Source: Alphaproteobacteria bacterium
Lineage (GTDB): Bacteria; Pseudomonadota; Alphaproteobacteria; ATCC43930; CGMCC-115725
Assembly (NCBI GenBank): GCA_019237175.1
Contig: JAFAHP010000543.1
Span: forward strand, 1 to 5,790
Direction of reading: 5' to 3'
Length of the DNA: 5,790 nt
Shown here: piece by piece, positions 5,464 through 5,790 of the stretch
Position numbering within the stretch: position 1 is the first letter of the stretch
How the letters are laid out: the number at the start of each line of letters is the position of its first letter
Made by a program: the position numbers and the translations under genes
The notes under the pieces: model-generated
What the model was told of the DNA's origin: nothing
The model's database searches: none
Seen by the model: only the letters and a program-made list of their open reading frames with translations

Positions 5464-5467
5464 GAGG
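5464..5467 (+). promoter_or_regulatory. Ribosome binding site of the RND pump gene
   Basis: GAGG stands 9 bases before the ATG at 5477, just where homology to the RND family begins. Confidence 0.6.
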
Positions 5468-5476
5468 TAGCCGTCG

Positions 5477-5790
5477 ATGAACATTTCGGAACCCTTTATC
5501 CGCCGGCCGATCGCAACCTCGCTGTTGATGCTCGGTGTGCTTGTTTTCGGTATCGCCGCTTATGGGTTGCTGCCGGTAGCGGCGCTGCCGAACGTGGATT
5601 TTCCGACGATTACCGTTGCCGTGAATTATCCCGGAGCCAGCCCCGACACGATGGCCTCGGCGGTTGCCACCCCGCTCGAACAACAATTCGCCACGATCCC
5701 GGCGCTCGACCAGATGACCTCGACGAGCGGTACCGGATCCTTGTCGATTACGCTGCAATTCGATTTGTCGCGCAATATCGACGCGGCCGC
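5477..5790 (+). CDS. RND efflux transporter permease, N-terminal part (MdtB/MdtC-like)
   Basis: The first 104 residues of an inner-membrane RND pump are present; the right edge cuts it off at about a tenth of the roughly 1000-1050 aa usual for the family. It opens with MNISEPFIRRPIATSLLM, the classic cytoplasmic start of hydrophobic RND pumps. Transmembrane helix 1 follows (about 12-30), then LLPVAALPNVDFPTITVAV and YPGASPDTMASAVATPLEQQ leading into the first periplasmic porter subdomain. The motifs place it with the proton-driven drug exporters (MdtB, MdtC, AcrB), not the heavy-metal branch, and the ISEPFIRRPIATSLL start resembles MdtB/MdtC. The proton-relay residues lie beyond the window. 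An MdtABC-type system would have a second pump gene next. It is downstream of its adaptor with a 61-bp gap and no obvious terminator. Confidence 0.95.
   Translation, partial: MNISEPFIRRPIATSLLMLGVLVFGIAAYGLLPVAALPNVDFPTITVAVNYPGASPDTMASAVATPLEQQFATIPALDQMTSTSGTGSLSITLQFDLSRNIDAA

Overview
The window is high-GC DNA with strong G/C preference at third codon positions. Its small hypothetical proteins look like those of Hyphomicrobiales, so an alphaproteobacterium of the Bradyrhizobium/Rhodopseudomonas group is the best guess. This rests on recalled protein resemblance and composition, because no rRNA or other marker is present. The content is ordinary chromosome. I see no mobile element, CRISPR array, tRNA or rRNA, and no convincing novel multi-gene system.

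Layout. Bases 1-415 hold the last 45 codons of a rightward gene (2..139) and then a poorly explained stretch, crossed on the minus strand by an open frame that runs off the left edge. A small minus-strand gene (416..625, 69 aa) and a plus-strand gene with a coiled-coil N-terminus (898..1347, 149 aa) point away from each other across about 270 bp. Two leftward metabolic genes follow, in transcription order: an SMP-30/gluconolactonase-family hydrolase (2624..3538, GTG start) and a zinc-dependent medium-chain alcohol dehydrogenase (1404..2492). The 131 bp between them holds an inverted pair of short degenerate repeats that could fold in RNA.

Bases 3539-3935 hold no secure gene, only a possible leftward small reading frame ending at 3724 beside a perfect palindrome. 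A small single-pass membrane protein gene (3936..4133) follows, with a hairpin over its stop codon. An AT-rich promoter-like segment then leads into a tripartite efflux operon: an MdtA-type periplasmic adaptor (4264..5415) and the first 104 codons of an MdtB/MdtC-type RND pump (5477 to the right edge).

Functional reading. The adaptor and RND pump should form the inner-membrane and periplasmic parts of a drug or metabolite efflux machine that needs an outer-membrane channel encoded elsewhere. The dehydrogenase and lactonase-type hydrolase share a strand and may act in one oxidation-then-lactone-hydrolysis route, but no substrate can be read from the sequence. The small proteins are lineage-type hypotheticals without assigned function.
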